From: Seonamhaeicola aphaedonensis
GTDB taxonomy: Bacteria; Bacteroidota; Bacteroidia; Flavobacteriales; Flavobacteriaceae
Length of the DNA: 64,000 nucleotides
Direction: 5' to 3'
NCBI RefSeq assembly: GCF_003386195.1
Contig: NZ_QRDX01000005.1
Location: 98,915 to 162,914, forward strand
This document shows positions 1 through 8,632 of this stretch, piece after piece; positions within the stretch are counted from its first letter, which is position 1, and each line of letters begins with the position of its first letter. A model generated the notes under the pieces. It had not been told where the DNA came from. It saw only the letters and a list, made by a program, of their open reading frames with translations, and made no database searches. A program made the translations under genes and the position numbers.

Positions 1-1
1 T

Positions 2-124
2 TTTTGGGGTATTTACCGTAAAGAGTGGAAAGGTGTTGCTAAAAAGACTAAGATAACCATAACAGCAGGTATTGTGGTGATTTTATTGTCTGTGGTTTTG
101 GTTGGAATTGGGAATTCAATCTAG
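2..124 (+). CDS. C-terminal fragment of a membrane permease, possibly RhaT-like (partial)
   Basis: An open frame enters from the left edge and stops at the TAG at 122-124, giving 40 residues. A basic stretch (RKEWKGVAKKTK) is followed by one hydrophobic segment (about 20 residues rich in I, V and L) and a short GNSI tail, which is the look of the last transmembrane helix of a transporter. The KEWKG...KKT pattern before the final helix resembles Bacteroidota L-rhamnose/proton symporters as I remember them, and a rhamnose transporter would suit the rhamnose-centred locus that follows. The family assignment rests on this short piece and is tentative. Its transcript ends at the hairpin at 163-213. 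Confidence 0.45.
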   Translation, partial: FWGIYRKEWKGVAKKTKITITAGIVVILLSVVLVGIGNSI

Positions 125-134
125 ATAATGAATT

Positions 135-154
135 TAACCTGAAGCTTCAGGTTA
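135..154. repeat. Perfect 20-nt palindrome
   Basis: TAACCTGAAGCTTCAGGTTA reads the same on both strands. It lies 10 nt after the stop of the left-edge permease and just ahead of the terminator hairpin. It could be an extra 3' hairpin of that transcript or a dimeric protein site. Nothing else in the window repeats it. Confidence 0.6.
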
Positions 155-162
155 GTTATTAG

Positions 163-213
163 CATGATACAAAATAGATTATGAATGATTTATTTTGTAT
201 CATGTTTTTTTTT
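163..213 (+). terminator. Rho-independent terminator of the upstream permease
   Basis: A perfect 14-bp stem (163-176 with 191-204) closes a 14-nt loop and is followed by nine T residues. It separates the upstream transporter unit from the PUL. Confidence 0.85.
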
Positions 214-327
214 AAGAGGCTTTAATTGGGTAATAACAATTTTATCTTGTGACACCTATTGAGAACATTTTCTGCAAGCGATTCTCCTTGTCTTTTTTTT
301 GTTTAGTTCTTTAAAATTACTGTATTA

Positions 328-374
328 TACAGGCCAGTACAGGATAATCAACTTGCTATTGTTTTATACTTTTC
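328..374 (+). promoter_or_regulatory. PUL promoter 1: CAGG-N6-CAGGATA-N20-TACTTTTC
   Basis: TACAGGATA lies at 338-346, with an extra TACAGG exactly 10 bp upstream (328-333). Twenty nt later is the -7-like box TACTTTTC (367-374), 37 nt before the sulfatase start at 411. The same arrangement recurs before most operons of the window. Confidence 0.75.
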
Positions 375-410
375 AAAAGTTAGATTAATATCCAAGTTGA
401 ATTCAAAATA

Positions 411-1871
411 ATGACTCATCAAACAAAAAAAATTTATCTTTTATTATTATTGATTTTGGTGGTTTTCTCATGTAAACATAAAACCTCCGAAGAAAATATT
501 AAGGAGCAAAAACCTAATCTGCTATTTATTTTTGCCGACCAATACAGGCAAGCCTCTTTAGGGTTTTTAAATGAAGACCCTGTGCACACACCAAACATAG
601 ATCAACTCGCTGAAGAGGGGGTGTTTTTTAGTGAAGCTGTTTCAAATAATCCATTATGCAGTCCATATAGAGCTATGCTCATGACCGGCCGCTATTCGCT
701 TTCTACTGGAGTTGTAGAAAATTGCAACTCACAAAGAACAGCGTACGGCAATTATTTAAAAAAAGATGAAGTTTGTATTTCTGATGTTTTGGTTAATAAT
801 GGTTATAGCGCAGGTTATGTTGGTAAATGGCATTTAGACGGTCCAGAGCCAACACCACCCGATGTAAAACGCGTTTGGGATACGTGGTGTCCACCAGATA
901 GAAGACATGGGTTCTCTTTTTGGTATGCTTACGGTACTCATAACAGGCATAACGACCCGTATTATTGGACCACCGATGGCGGGGAAGAAGATAAAGTATA
1001 CCCTAAACAATGGTCGGCAGAACACGAAGCCAATGTGGTTATTAATTATTTAGAAAACAACGAAAATCAACGTAAAAATGATGAGCCGTTTGCCTTATTT
1101 TGGTCTATCAATCCACCCCACACACCTTTTACCCAAGTTCCAGAGCGTTATAAAAAACGCTATGAAGGTTTGGATTATAAAGAAGTATTAAATCGTCCAA
1201 ACGTTCAGTTTAGCGATAACCATGAGTTGAAACGCGGTGATAAAGGTGTAGAGGCCCGATTACATGAAGCTAAAGACTATTTTGCTTCAGTTAATGGTGT
1301 AGACGACCAAATAGGGAGAGTTATAGAACAACTAAAAACCTCAGGATTATATGACAATACTATTATTGTGTTTTCTGCCGATCATGGTGAAATGTTAGGA
1401 AGCCAAGGCTTGATGCACAAAAACGTATGGTTTAAAGAAGCTTATGCCATACCTTTTATTGTGCATTATCCGAAGAAGCTCAAACCCAAAACAGAAGATT
1501 TGTTAATTTCTGTACCAGATTATATGCCAACACTGTTAGGGTTAATGGATTTAAAGAATAAAATTCCAGATGCTGTTGAAGGTCTAGATTATTCTAATCT
1601 ATTTTTCGATAAAGAAGTCATTCGTCCAGAGAAGCAACTGTACTTTGGAGGAAAAAGTTTTGCATCAAAAGGAGATACTCGAGGGTTTAGAACCAAAGAT
1701 TATACCTATGCTGTGGTAAAGGGTGAAAATGATGAGAAGTTTCATTACCTCTATCATGATGCCAAAGACCCTTATCAAATGACCAATATTTGGGGTAAAA
1801 ACCCTAATCTTGACCATAAAATGGAAGTTGAATTAGCAGAATTACTAACCTCTATGAACGACGCTTGGTAA
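411..1871 (+). CDS. S1-family sulfatase, lipoprotein
   Basis: This 486-aa formylglycine-dependent sulfatase probably removes sulfate esters from algal glycans. Residues 1-21 form a lipoprotein signal (hydrophobic run, lipobox Cys21), so it should be membrane-anchored in the periplasm or at the surface. Residues 83-87 are CSPYR, the C-x-P-x-R site whose Cys83 becomes formylglycine. The N-terminal metal site reads FADQ (Asp43-Gln44), a common S1 variant of Asp-Asp. GKWH (138-141) and a distal SADHG segment complete the usual pocket. Length is normal for the family. It is first in a two-gene operon, with the next start only 15 nt after its stop. The exact S1 subfamily and position specificity cannot be read from the sequence alone. 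Confidence 0.9.
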   Translation: MTHQTKKIYLLLLLILVVFSCKHKTSEENIKEQKPNLLFIFADQYRQASLGFLNEDPVHTPNIDQLAEEGVFFSEAVSNNPLCSPYRAMLMTGRYSLSTGVVENCNSQRTAYGNYLKKDEVCISDVLVNNGYSAGYVGKWHLDGPEPTPPDVKRVWDTWCPPDRRHGFSFWYAYGTHNRHNDPYYWTTDGGEEDKVYPKQWSAEHEANVVINYLENNENQRKNDEPFALFWSINPPHTPFTQVPERYKKRYEGLDYKEVLNRPNVQFSDNHELKRGDKGVEARLHEAKDYFASVNGVDDQIGRVIEQLKTSGLYDNTIIVFSADHGEMLGSQGLMHKNVWFKEAYAIPFIVHYPKKLKPKTEDLLISVPDYMPTLLGLMDLKNKIPDAVEGLDYSNLFFDKEVIRPEKQLYFGGKSFASKGDTRGFRTKDYTYAVVKGENDEKFHYLYHDAKDPYQMTNIWGKNPNLDHKMEVELAELLTSMNDAW

Positions 1872-1886
1872 ACCTAGACTTTAATA

Positions 1887-3110
1887 ATGAAAATTAACCG
1901 CAGAAATTTTATCAAAGGTATCTCTAGTCTAGGGCTGTTCAGTTTATCATATCCTTTACTGTCATCATGTATTAGTAATAAAGATGTATTGACTTTAAAA
2001 ATCACTAGGATTGAATTTTATCAGTACAATATTAATATTCCGCGATATTTTTCTTTTGGTACATGGTTGAATCGTCAGCACATATTTATGAGAATAACTG
2101 CGGGCGACCAGTATGGTTGGTCTGAAATTCCTGCTTCCAGAAATAATCCAGATGTTGATTTGAGTCCATGGGTACATTATGTGAAACAATTCAAGGGTTT
2201 AAGTATTGTAGAAGCGCAAAAGTTATTACAATCGCAACAAGTAAAAGGCTCAAAAACATCTTTAAAATTTTTGGAGCTAATGGATATGGGCTTGCTTGAT
2301 TTAGCAGGAAGACTAGAAAATAAGCCAGCTATAGAGCTACTTGGTTTAAATCATCGAGAGCCAGTGCCTGGGTTATATTGTATTTTACATAAAGATGAAG
2401 ATAAGGTTAGAGAAGAAGCTCAAAAAAGTTTAGAGCAAAACCTAGGGCATCACATGAAATTTAAAATGTATGGAGATATGGAGGTCGATCTCAAGTTATT
2501 GCGAATTATTCGTGAGGTTTTAGGTGAAAAGGCTGTGGTGATTTCTGATGTCAATAAAGGGTATAAAAAATGGAAATCGTTAGAAGAATTGGCTGAGATT
2601 CTAAACATTTTTAGAGAAAATGGACTTAATGCTGTTGAAGACCCTGCACCATTAACCACAGAACAATGGATTGCACTTCAAAATACGACTAGAGATTTAG
2701 ACTTAATTCCAGATGCACCTATGCGACCCGCTTGGGAGGGTGTAGATAAACTACAAAAAGGCATGGGGCGAATTATCAATCTTCATCCTTCTACTATGGG
2801 GAGTTTCAACCATACTGCACTGTTGGTAAATAAAGTACAAGACATGGGGGCAAAAGTAATGATTGGTGATGATAGTTTAGTTGGACCTGCATGTTCTGCA
2901 TGGCAACAAATAGCTATTGGAGCAGGGGCCACTTGGGTGGAGGCTATTGAGAAAGAAGAGGATTCTAAAGACTATATGGAATGTGTATTAAAATCTTCTA
3001 CTACCAAACGAAGTGATGGTTATTATAAAATGAACTCAAAACCAGGTTTTGGACTAGAGCTGGATGAAAAAAGATTAAATTCTTTTTGTAGTCGTTATAT
3101 CGATGTTTAG
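1887..3110 (+). CDS. Exported enolase-superfamily (mandelate racemase/muconate lactonizing-like) protein
   Basis: A 407-aa member of the enolase superfamily, whose relatives abstract a proton alpha to a carboxylate, typically dehydrating or epimerizing sugar acids. The superfamily pattern is visible: KFK (191-193, position of the catalytic lysines), a metal ligand in SDVNKGY (Asp221, Asn223), a second in VEDP (Glu251), an Asp in IPDAP (276), and a C-terminal IGDDS segment (328-329). The N-terminus is unusual for this family: NRRNFIK (twin arginine at 5-6), a hydrophobic stretch and a lipobox-like LSSC (Cys28), suggesting Tat export and lipidation. It is the second gene of the sulfatase operon. 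A uronate or unsaturated uronate is a reasonable substrate guess in this context, but it is only a guess. Confidence 0.8.
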   Translation: MKINRRNFIKGISSLGLFSLSYPLLSSCISNKDVLTLKITRIEFYQYNINIPRYFSFGTWLNRQHIFMRITAGDQYGWSEIPASRNNPDVDLSPWVHYVKQFKGLSIVEAQKLLQSQQVKGSKTSLKFLELMDMGLLDLAGRLENKPAIELLGLNHREPVPGLYCILHKDEDKVREEAQKSLEQNLGHHMKFKMYGDMEVDLKLLRIIREVLGEKAVVISDVNKGYKKWKSLEELAEILNIFRENGLNAVEDPAPLTTEQWIALQNTTRDLDLIPDAPMRPAWEGVDKLQKGMGRIINLHPSTMGSFNHTALLVNKVQDMGAKVMIGDDSLVGPACSAWQQIAIGAGATWVEAIEKEEDSKDYMECVLKSSTTKRSDGYYKMNSKPGFGLELDEKRLNSFCSRYIDV

Positions 3111-3125
3111 CAAATTAAAATTGAA

Positions 3126-4016
3126 TTATTCTACTCGACATAATTCTACATCCTTAAATTCCACGTGAGCCGTAACATCACCCTCATCACTTGCGCCATA
3201 AGCACCATAGCGTGTAACAACGTCTTCTGTGGTATGATTGTGTTCAATAAATACTTTAATATTCCCTATTTTTATTTTTGAAAATGCTGTGCCGTCGGCA
3301 TCGTAACCAGTTTCGTAAACAAAATCATAATCTTGATGATAGTTTAACGTTGTAAAATCTTTTACATCTCTTGCTCCACCAGTATCTGAGGTGTAAGGAT
3401 TTGTAGTAGTATGAGTTTCAAGTTGTACTTTGTTATTAGCGCCTTTTTTTGCATAAATTAAAAATTGAGCGCTTCGGTTGGCGCTTCCAGCTTCCTCTCC
3501 TTTTAATATATCCCCATTAGCATGTGATTGTATGATACAAGTATTTCCATCGCTTAAATCAATAATTTTTAACGACCCAGAAAGAATCATTTTTTTATTG
3601 GTACCTTGTTGTAGGCGTTTGAAAAAGCGTTCTACTCGAGTCTTTGTACCATCGTACCGGATGGGGCCACCAATAATTTTATAACTACCCCAACCATCAG
3701 CCAAGTTTTCATACCCTCCAAGAGTACTATCGGTTCTGCAATCTAAGGTGCCTTTATTGTTTGGGTTAGAAACATCATCACAGGATTTTGACCCTAAGGC
3801 ACTAGGTCCAAGATTTGGAAAATCTGAGGGGTCATCACAGTTTTGATTAGTTGGTGTATTATTCTCAGGCGTTATGCTGTCTTTGGGTTCTTCAGTGGCA
3901 GAGTCTTCTTGTTCTACTTCAGAGGTAGGTTTACTAGAGCAGGATATACAAAAAAGTAGAAAAATGCTTAGTACAATTGTACCTCTAATACGGTATTTTA
4001 ATAGATGCTTTGTCAT
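3126..4016 (-). CDS. Jelly-roll polysaccharide lyase-like lipoprotein (PL28/PL7-type candidate)
   Basis: A 296-aa lipoprotein (lipobox FCISC, Cys26) with a Glu/Asp/Thr/Pro-rich linker to about residue 58 and a C-terminal beta-rich domain. Three short motifs recall the jelly-roll lyases of PL7, PL18 and PL28: RVER (127-130), QSH (163-165) and RYGAYG (269-274), placed in the order in which those families present Arg, Gln-His and Tyr on the concave sheet. PL28 enzymes are ulvan lyases, which would fit the rhamnose and sulfatase context, but I cannot confirm the family by eye. Five further cysteines (60, 79, 93, 160, 293) may form disulfides. It is a single gene, divergent from the GH78 operon, with its own copy of the PUL promoter, and it ends 15 bp from the convergent enolase-superfamily gene. 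Confidence 0.6.
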   Translation of the reverse strand: MTKHLLKYRIRGTIVLSIFLLFCISCSSKPTSEVEQEDSATEEPKDSITPENNTPTNQNCDDPSDFPNLGPSALGSKSCDDVSNPNNKGTLDCRTDSTLGGYENLADGWGSYKIIGGPIRYDGTKTRVERFFKRLQQGTNKKMILSGSLKIIDLSDGNTCIIQSHANGDILKGEEAGSANRSAQFLIYAKKGANNKVQLETHTTTNPYTSDTGGARDVKDFTTLNYHQDYDFVYETGYDADGTAFSKIKIGNIKVFIEHNHTTEDVVTRYGAYGASDEGDVTAHVEFKDVELCRVE

Positions 4017-4048
4017 TGTTTTATTGAGTTCATGCTCTTATTTAGAGT

Positions 4049-4085
4049 TAAAGGTAAAAATTTGGTAAAATATTAGTATCCTGTT
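4049..4085 (-). promoter_or_regulatory. PUL promoter 2' (minus strand): CAGGATA-N20-TACCTTTA
   Basis: Read on the minus strand, AACAGGATA (4085-4077) is followed after exactly 20 nt by TACCTTTA (4056-4049), 33 nt before the start of the jelly-roll lyase-like gene at 4016. It is back to back with the plus-strand copy at 4118-4154. The distal half-site is degenerate (CTAG at the 10-bp position). Confidence 0.72.
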
Positions 4086-4117
4086 CCATCTAGTTTTCTT
4101 TACTCAGAGCGGGAGGG

Positions 4118-4154
4118 TGCAGGATAATGGAACCCAATAATTATATTATTTTTC
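4118..4154 (+). promoter_or_regulatory. PUL promoter 2: TGCAGGATA-N20-TATTTTTC
   Basis: TGCAGGATA at 4118-4126 lies 20 nt ahead of TATTTTTC (4147-4154), 31 nt before the GH78 start at 4185. A weaker half-site (CGGG) lies 10 bp upstream, at 4110-4113. Confidence 0.75.
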
Positions 4155-4184
4155 GAACATAAATTCTAAATTAAAATTTATAAT

Positions 4185-7037
4185 ATGAAAATGAGACAAC
4201 TATACGTTTTGTTACTACTGGTATTAACCGTATCATGTAATGAAAAATATGAAGCCAAAGGTACTCTGGTTTTTAACAAAGTATTGGTAAATTCCAAAGA
4301 AAATCCACAAACCATTGAGAGTGAAACTCCTGTTTTTTCATGGGAGGTTAATGCTGAAGGTTTTAACAAGTCCCAATCGGCCTATCAAATTTTAGTGGCC
4401 TCTGCAGAAGATAAGTTGAATAATAATGAGGGTGATATTTGGAATTCTTCAAAAATAAAAAGTACTCAATCTGCACATGTAAAGTTTGAAGGTGAAGCTC
4501 TGGAGGCTCTTAAAAAGTACTTTTGGAAAGTAAAGATTTGGGATGAGAAAGGAACATCTTCTAGGTGGTCTGATGTTCAAACCTTTGAAATGGGGTTGAT
4601 GAATGAAGCTAATTGGGGAGAAGCCAAATGGATTACCCTAAATAAGGATACCAGAACTTCAGAATATCGCTTTAGAGATTATAAAACAGGGCGCATGGAT
4701 AAGCCAGTTCCTGTAGAGGGGTTTCCTGCAAGTTATTTTAGAAAAGAATTGAATGTTGAAAAAGATATTGAGAATGGGCAAGTTTACATTTGTGGATTGG
4801 GATATTATGAATTGTTTTTAAATGGTGAAAAGGTGGGCGACCATGTGTTAGACCCAGCACCGTCAAATTATGATAAGCAAGCTTATTATGTGAATTATGA
4901 TATTACCGATGATCTAAAATTCGGTAAAAATGCTTTTGGAATTAATTTGGGAAATGGGTTTTACGGACAAAATATTTCTTGGAAAAATGACCCTGAATCC
5001 GATAGAGATTTAGCTTTTGGACCACCAACGGTACGTTGTTTAGTAAAGTTGAAATTTGCTGACGGTTCTGAATCCGATTTTTATACTGATGCGTCTTGGA
5101 AAGAATCTACAGGACCTATTGTTTTTAATAATATTTATGGTGGCGACACTTATGATGCACGATTCGAAATTGGTGATTGGACAACAGAGGATTACAACGA
5201 TTCAGACTGGGGTAATGCTAAAGAAGCTTCACCAAAAATTAAAAAGTTTAGTGCGCAACAAATCCCACCAATTAAAAAATTGCAAGAATTGGAACCTCAA
5301 AACGTTTTTAAAGGTGCCGATGGCGAATGGATTGTAGATTTTGGTCAAAACATTGCAGGTTGGATTAAGTTAAACGTTAAAGAGAAAGAAGGCCAATTTA
5401 TTGAAGTAATCACTACAGAAGCGTTATTGACCGATGGAAGTGATATCTTTTTGGGATCCACAGGTGGGGGTGCTAACGGAATGCCTCAAATTTATGAATA
5501 CATCTGTAAAGGAAGTGAGCTAGAATCTTGGGAACCAAAATTTAGCTATCATGGTTTTAGGTTTGCTAAAGTGAAAGGTGTTTCTACAAAACCAGATGCT
5601 AATATGATTAAAGCAGTTTTAGTCGCTACAGATATTCAGGAAACAGGAAGTTTTAGCTCTTCTGATGAACTGTTGAACAAAATGCATAGTATTAGTAAAT
5701 GGACTATTGTAGACAATATTCATGGCATACCAGAAGATTGTCCACACCGTGAAAAATGTGGTTGGTTGGGTGATGCCCATGCATTTTGTGAGTATGCACT
5801 TTATAATTACGATATGTACGATTTCTACAAGAAATATATGGATGACATCCGTACACAAATGCGACCAACAAAAGGGTATAATAATCCAGAAATAAAGTTT
5901 CAAGTACCCACCATGATTGCTCCAGGAAAACGCACCTCTACCTATGCAAAAATAGATTGGGGTGTAGCCACCATGTATTTGCCTTGGTACAACTACAAAT
6001 TTTATGGAGATGATGACATTGTTTTAGAGTATTACGATGCCATGAAAGGCTTAACAGATTTCTATCTAAATTATAAAGGGGAAAATGGAATTATGCAAGA
6101 TGGTATGGGCGATTGGTGTCCACCACGATGGGATAGAAGATTAAACCCTTCTGCTATGGAGTGTGATCCAATCATTTCGGCGAATGCTTATTTTTATGAT
6201 GTCTTGGGTATTATGGAACGATTTGCTAAGATGAATAATGATACAGATTATGAGTTGAAAATGAAACAAGAAAAAGAAGCTTTAAAAACAGCTTTTAATA
6301 AAGAATTTTTGGTTGAAATTCCGGGTACAAAATACAAATGGTATCAAAGTCAAACAGCAACGGTACAAGCCTTACAATTTGGAATCGTACCAGAAAATGA
6401 GGTCGATAATGTGGTAAACGGATTGGTGCACGATATTGTTGCTGTTAAAGGCGGGCATCACTCCACGGGAATCCATGGCAACAGATATATTTATACCGTT
6501 TTGTCTAACTACGGAAAAGCCGATTTAGCTTATGATATCTTAACCACACCCGAGTTTCCTAGTCAAACGTATGTTATGAATTCAGGTTTTACAACATGGC
6601 CAGAGCGTCAGTTTGTTTGGGAAGACATGGAAGGGCCAACCAATTCTTTAAATCACCCCATGCATACGGGTTTTGCAACGTATTTTTATGAGAGTTTAGG
6701 AGGCATACAAACATCTACAGAAAACGCTGGTTTTAAAGAGTTTGTTGTTAACCCGCAATTTCCATCTCAACTAACAAGTACAACTGTTGAGGTGCCAACG
6801 CCTTATGGAACCATACATAATGCTTGGAAGTTTGAAAACAATACGTTTAAAATGAATCTTAAAGTACCATTCAATACCAAAGCTAAATTAGTTTTAAGTC
6901 AGGAAGAATTAGAATCATTAGTGATTAATGGAAAATCATTTGCTGATGCGAAAAGTGAATACAATTTAGAAATTGAGGAAAACTCAAATGTAATTATTGG
7001 TTCTGGAGATTATGAAATAACTTATTCAAAATCTTAA
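4185..7037 (+). CDS. GH78 alpha-L-rhamnosidase, lipoprotein
   Basis: A 950-aa inverting alpha-L-rhamnosidase. It has a lipoprotein signal (LTVSC, Cys18), an N-terminal Fn3-like beta domain (to about 135), a long beta-sandwich region with the rhamnosidase N-terminal domain, then the alpha/alpha six-hairpin catalytic domain and a C-terminal beta domain. The GH78 signature reads EDCPHREKCGWLGD, with acidic residues Asp518, Glu523 and Asp530. A second conserved Glu follows in VWEDM (Glu813), then TNSLNHPMHTG. Compared with the two GH78 copies at 55-61 kb it has HREK in place of QRDER and WED in place of WERW, so it is a different subfamily with probably a different linkage preference. It heads the large 4.2-17.6 kb operon. 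Confidence 0.92.
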   Translation: MKMRQLYVLLLLVLTVSCNEKYEAKGTLVFNKVLVNSKENPQTIESETPVFSWEVNAEGFNKSQSAYQILVASAEDKLNNNEGDIWNSSKIKSTQSAHVKFEGEALEALKKYFWKVKIWDEKGTSSRWSDVQTFEMGLMNEANWGEAKWITLNKDTRTSEYRFRDYKTGRMDKPVPVEGFPASYFRKELNVEKDIENGQVYICGLGYYELFLNGEKVGDHVLDPAPSNYDKQAYYVNYDITDDLKFGKNAFGINLGNGFYGQNISWKNDPESDRDLAFGPPTVRCLVKLKFADGSESDFYTDASWKESTGPIVFNNIYGGDTYDARFEIGDWTTEDYNDSDWGNAKEASPKIKKFSAQQIPPIKKLQELEPQNVFKGADGEWIVDFGQNIAGWIKLNVKEKEGQFIEVITTEALLTDGSDIFLGSTGGGANGMPQIYEYICKGSELESWEPKFSYHGFRFAKVKGVSTKPDANMIKAVLVATDIQETGSFSSSDELLNKMHSISKWTIVDNIHGIPEDCPHREKCGWLGDAHAFCEYALYNYDMYDFYKKYMDDIRTQMRPTKGYNNPEIKFQVPTMIAPGKRTSTYAKIDWGVATMYLPWYNYKFYGDDDIVLEYYDAMKGLTDFYLNYKGENGIMQDGMGDWCPPRWDRRLNPSAMECDPIISANAYFYDVLGIMERFAKMNNDTDYELKMKQEKEALKTAFNKEFLVEIPGTKYKWYQSQTATVQALQFGIVPENEVDNVVNGLVHDIVAVKGGHHSTGIHGNRYIYTVLSNYGKADLAYDILTTPEFPSQTYVMNSGFTTWPERQFVWEDMEGPTNSLNHPMHTGFATYFYESLGGIQTSTENAGFKEFVVNPQFPSQLTSTTVEVPTPYGTIHNAWKFENNTFKMNLKVPFNTKAKLVLSQEELESLVINGKSFADAKSEYNLEIEENSNVIIGSGDYEITYSKS

Positions 7038-7107
7038 CTCATAAAATTTTATGATGTTGGTGTGTTTTAAGTCAGTTATATAGAATATTTAAGTTGAAAT
7101 ATTGCTT

Positions 7108-8619
7108 ATGAAATCATTTAAACCCATATTAATTATTGTTTTTATCATTTCCTTTTTTGGATGTGCTCCTGAAATGGAATTTAAAAACATTGAAAAGTCT
7201 AGAGTCATTATTCTTGCCGATATGGGTAATGAACCGGATGAGGTTCAGCAAATGTTACATATGTTGATGTGTTCCAATACTTTCGATTTAGAAGGTCTTA
7301 TAGCGGTTTCCAGTCCGTTTCGAGGTTTAAATCATCCAAATCCGGAATATCAAACTTTAAAACCTGAATTATTTCATGAGCTTATAGATGCCTATGAAAA
7401 GGTGCTACCCAATTTAAAGCTACATGCTAGTGGTTGGCATGACCCAGAGTATTTAAGGCGTATTGTGGTGGTTGGCCAACCAGACAACAGGCGCATAGGT
7501 ATTGGTGAAGGAAAAAGCACAGAGGGTTCTAATTTGATAATTGAAGCCTTAAATAAGGACGATAATAGACCCATTCATATCATTTGTAATGGAGGCGCTG
7601 GAACCATAGCTCAAGCTCTTTTAGACTACAGATCAACCCATAGTGAAGCTGAATTAGAATCAGCTATAAAGAAGCTTTACATATTTGAAAATGCTGGACA
7701 AAGTACACTTGGGGCTTGGACGTGTAGGGAGTTTCCAAACATCCATTGGGTTCGAAGTATTTACCAAACCAAAGCTTATGGTGGGCCTTGGGCGCATGAC
7801 TTAGGTCCTCATCATTGGAAGCCTTTTGATTATAGTGCCAAAGGACAAGACGATTGGGCTAATGAACACGTAAGGACAGGGCATGGACCTTTAGGTGAAC
7901 TGTATCCTGTGAGAGCTTATATAAATGAAAATGCCTATTTCACAGAAGCATTGCCCAATTTCATTGAAGGAGGCGGAACCATACCATGGATGCGCTTTGT
8001 ATCTACAGGGCTAACAGACCCTACACAGCAAACTTGGGGAGGTTGGAGCGGAAGATACACCCTTGAAAAAGTAGAGAATATTCCAGCGCGATTTGATTTT
8101 GTGGCTAAAGAAGAAGCACAGTTTAGGACTTGGGCGATGTACACTGACGCTAAGGACAGATGGACAGACCCTGAAACAGGTAAACAATACGCCGATAAAA
8201 ATGTGGGTATATTCAGATGGCGACAAGCCATGTGGAATGATTTTAAAGCAAGAATGGATTGGTGTGTAAAGCTATTTGATGAAGCTAGTCATTACCCTAC
8301 AGCAGTAATCAATGGTGATGAAAGTGATGCTATTTTATTTTTGGAAAGTAGAACAGGTAAAACATTGACTTTTGATGCGTCAATGTCCACAGACCCTGAC
8401 AATGATAGTTTGAGTTATAATTGGTTTATATACTCAGAAGCAGGGGATATGCCATATAACAAAGCACTCCCTATTGAAAATGCTTCAGCGAGTAAAATAG
8501 CGTTTGAAACTCCAGATGATGCGCAAGGTAAAGTGTTGCATCTGATACTTGAAGTTTGGGATGATAATAAAATAGTTCCTTTAGTCGATTATAGGCGTGT
8601 GGTAATTAAGGTTAATTAA
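7108..8619 (+). CDS. DUF1593 / Sde0182-like nucleoside-hydrolase-fold lipoprotein (copy 1)
   Basis: The 503-aa product begins at the ATG at 7108; a TTG six bases earlier gives a poorer signal peptide. The lipobox Cys is at 19 (FFGC). The N-terminal two thirds match the DUF1593 domain, related in fold to nucleoside hydrolases: ILADMGNEPDE (36-45) sits where nucleoside hydrolases hold Ca2+ with a DxDxxxDD motif. The last ~90 residues form an Ig-like domain (FDASMSTDPDNDSLSYNW) typical of Sde0182-type proteins. Paralogues lie at 49858 and 53522. DUF1593 proteins are frequent in plant- and algal-polysaccharide loci and have been suggested to bind or cleave glycans, but their reaction is not established to my knowledge. 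It lies in the GH78 operon, 13 nt ahead of the BNR_4 gene. Confidence 0.82.
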   Translation: MKSFKPILIIVFIISFFGCAPEMEFKNIEKSRVIILADMGNEPDEVQQMLHMLMCSNTFDLEGLIAVSSPFRGLNHPNPEYQTLKPELFHELIDAYEKVLPNLKLHASGWHDPEYLRRIVVVGQPDNRRIGIGEGKSTEGSNLIIEALNKDDNRPIHIICNGGAGTIAQALLDYRSTHSEAELESAIKKLYIFENAGQSTLGAWTCREFPNIHWVRSIYQTKAYGGPWAHDLGPHHWKPFDYSAKGQDDWANEHVRTGHGPLGELYPVRAYINENAYFTEALPNFIEGGGTIPWMRFVSTGLTDPTQQTWGGWSGRYTLEKVENIPARFDFVAKEEAQFRTWAMYTDAKDRWTDPETGKQYADKNVGIFRWRQAMWNDFKARMDWCVKLFDEASHYPTAVINGDESDAILFLESRTGKTLTFDASMSTDPDNDSLSYNWFIYSEAGDMPYNKALPIENASASKIAFETPDDAQGKVLHLILEVWDDNKIVPLVDYRRVVIKVN

Positions 8620-8632
8620 AAATGAATTTACG

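Noticed and set aside
43-44. Asp-Gln in place of Asp-Asp at the metal site of the first sulfatase (residues 43-44 of the gene at 411)
   Set aside because: A DQ pair is common in several S1 subfamilies, so it is not evidence of inactivity.
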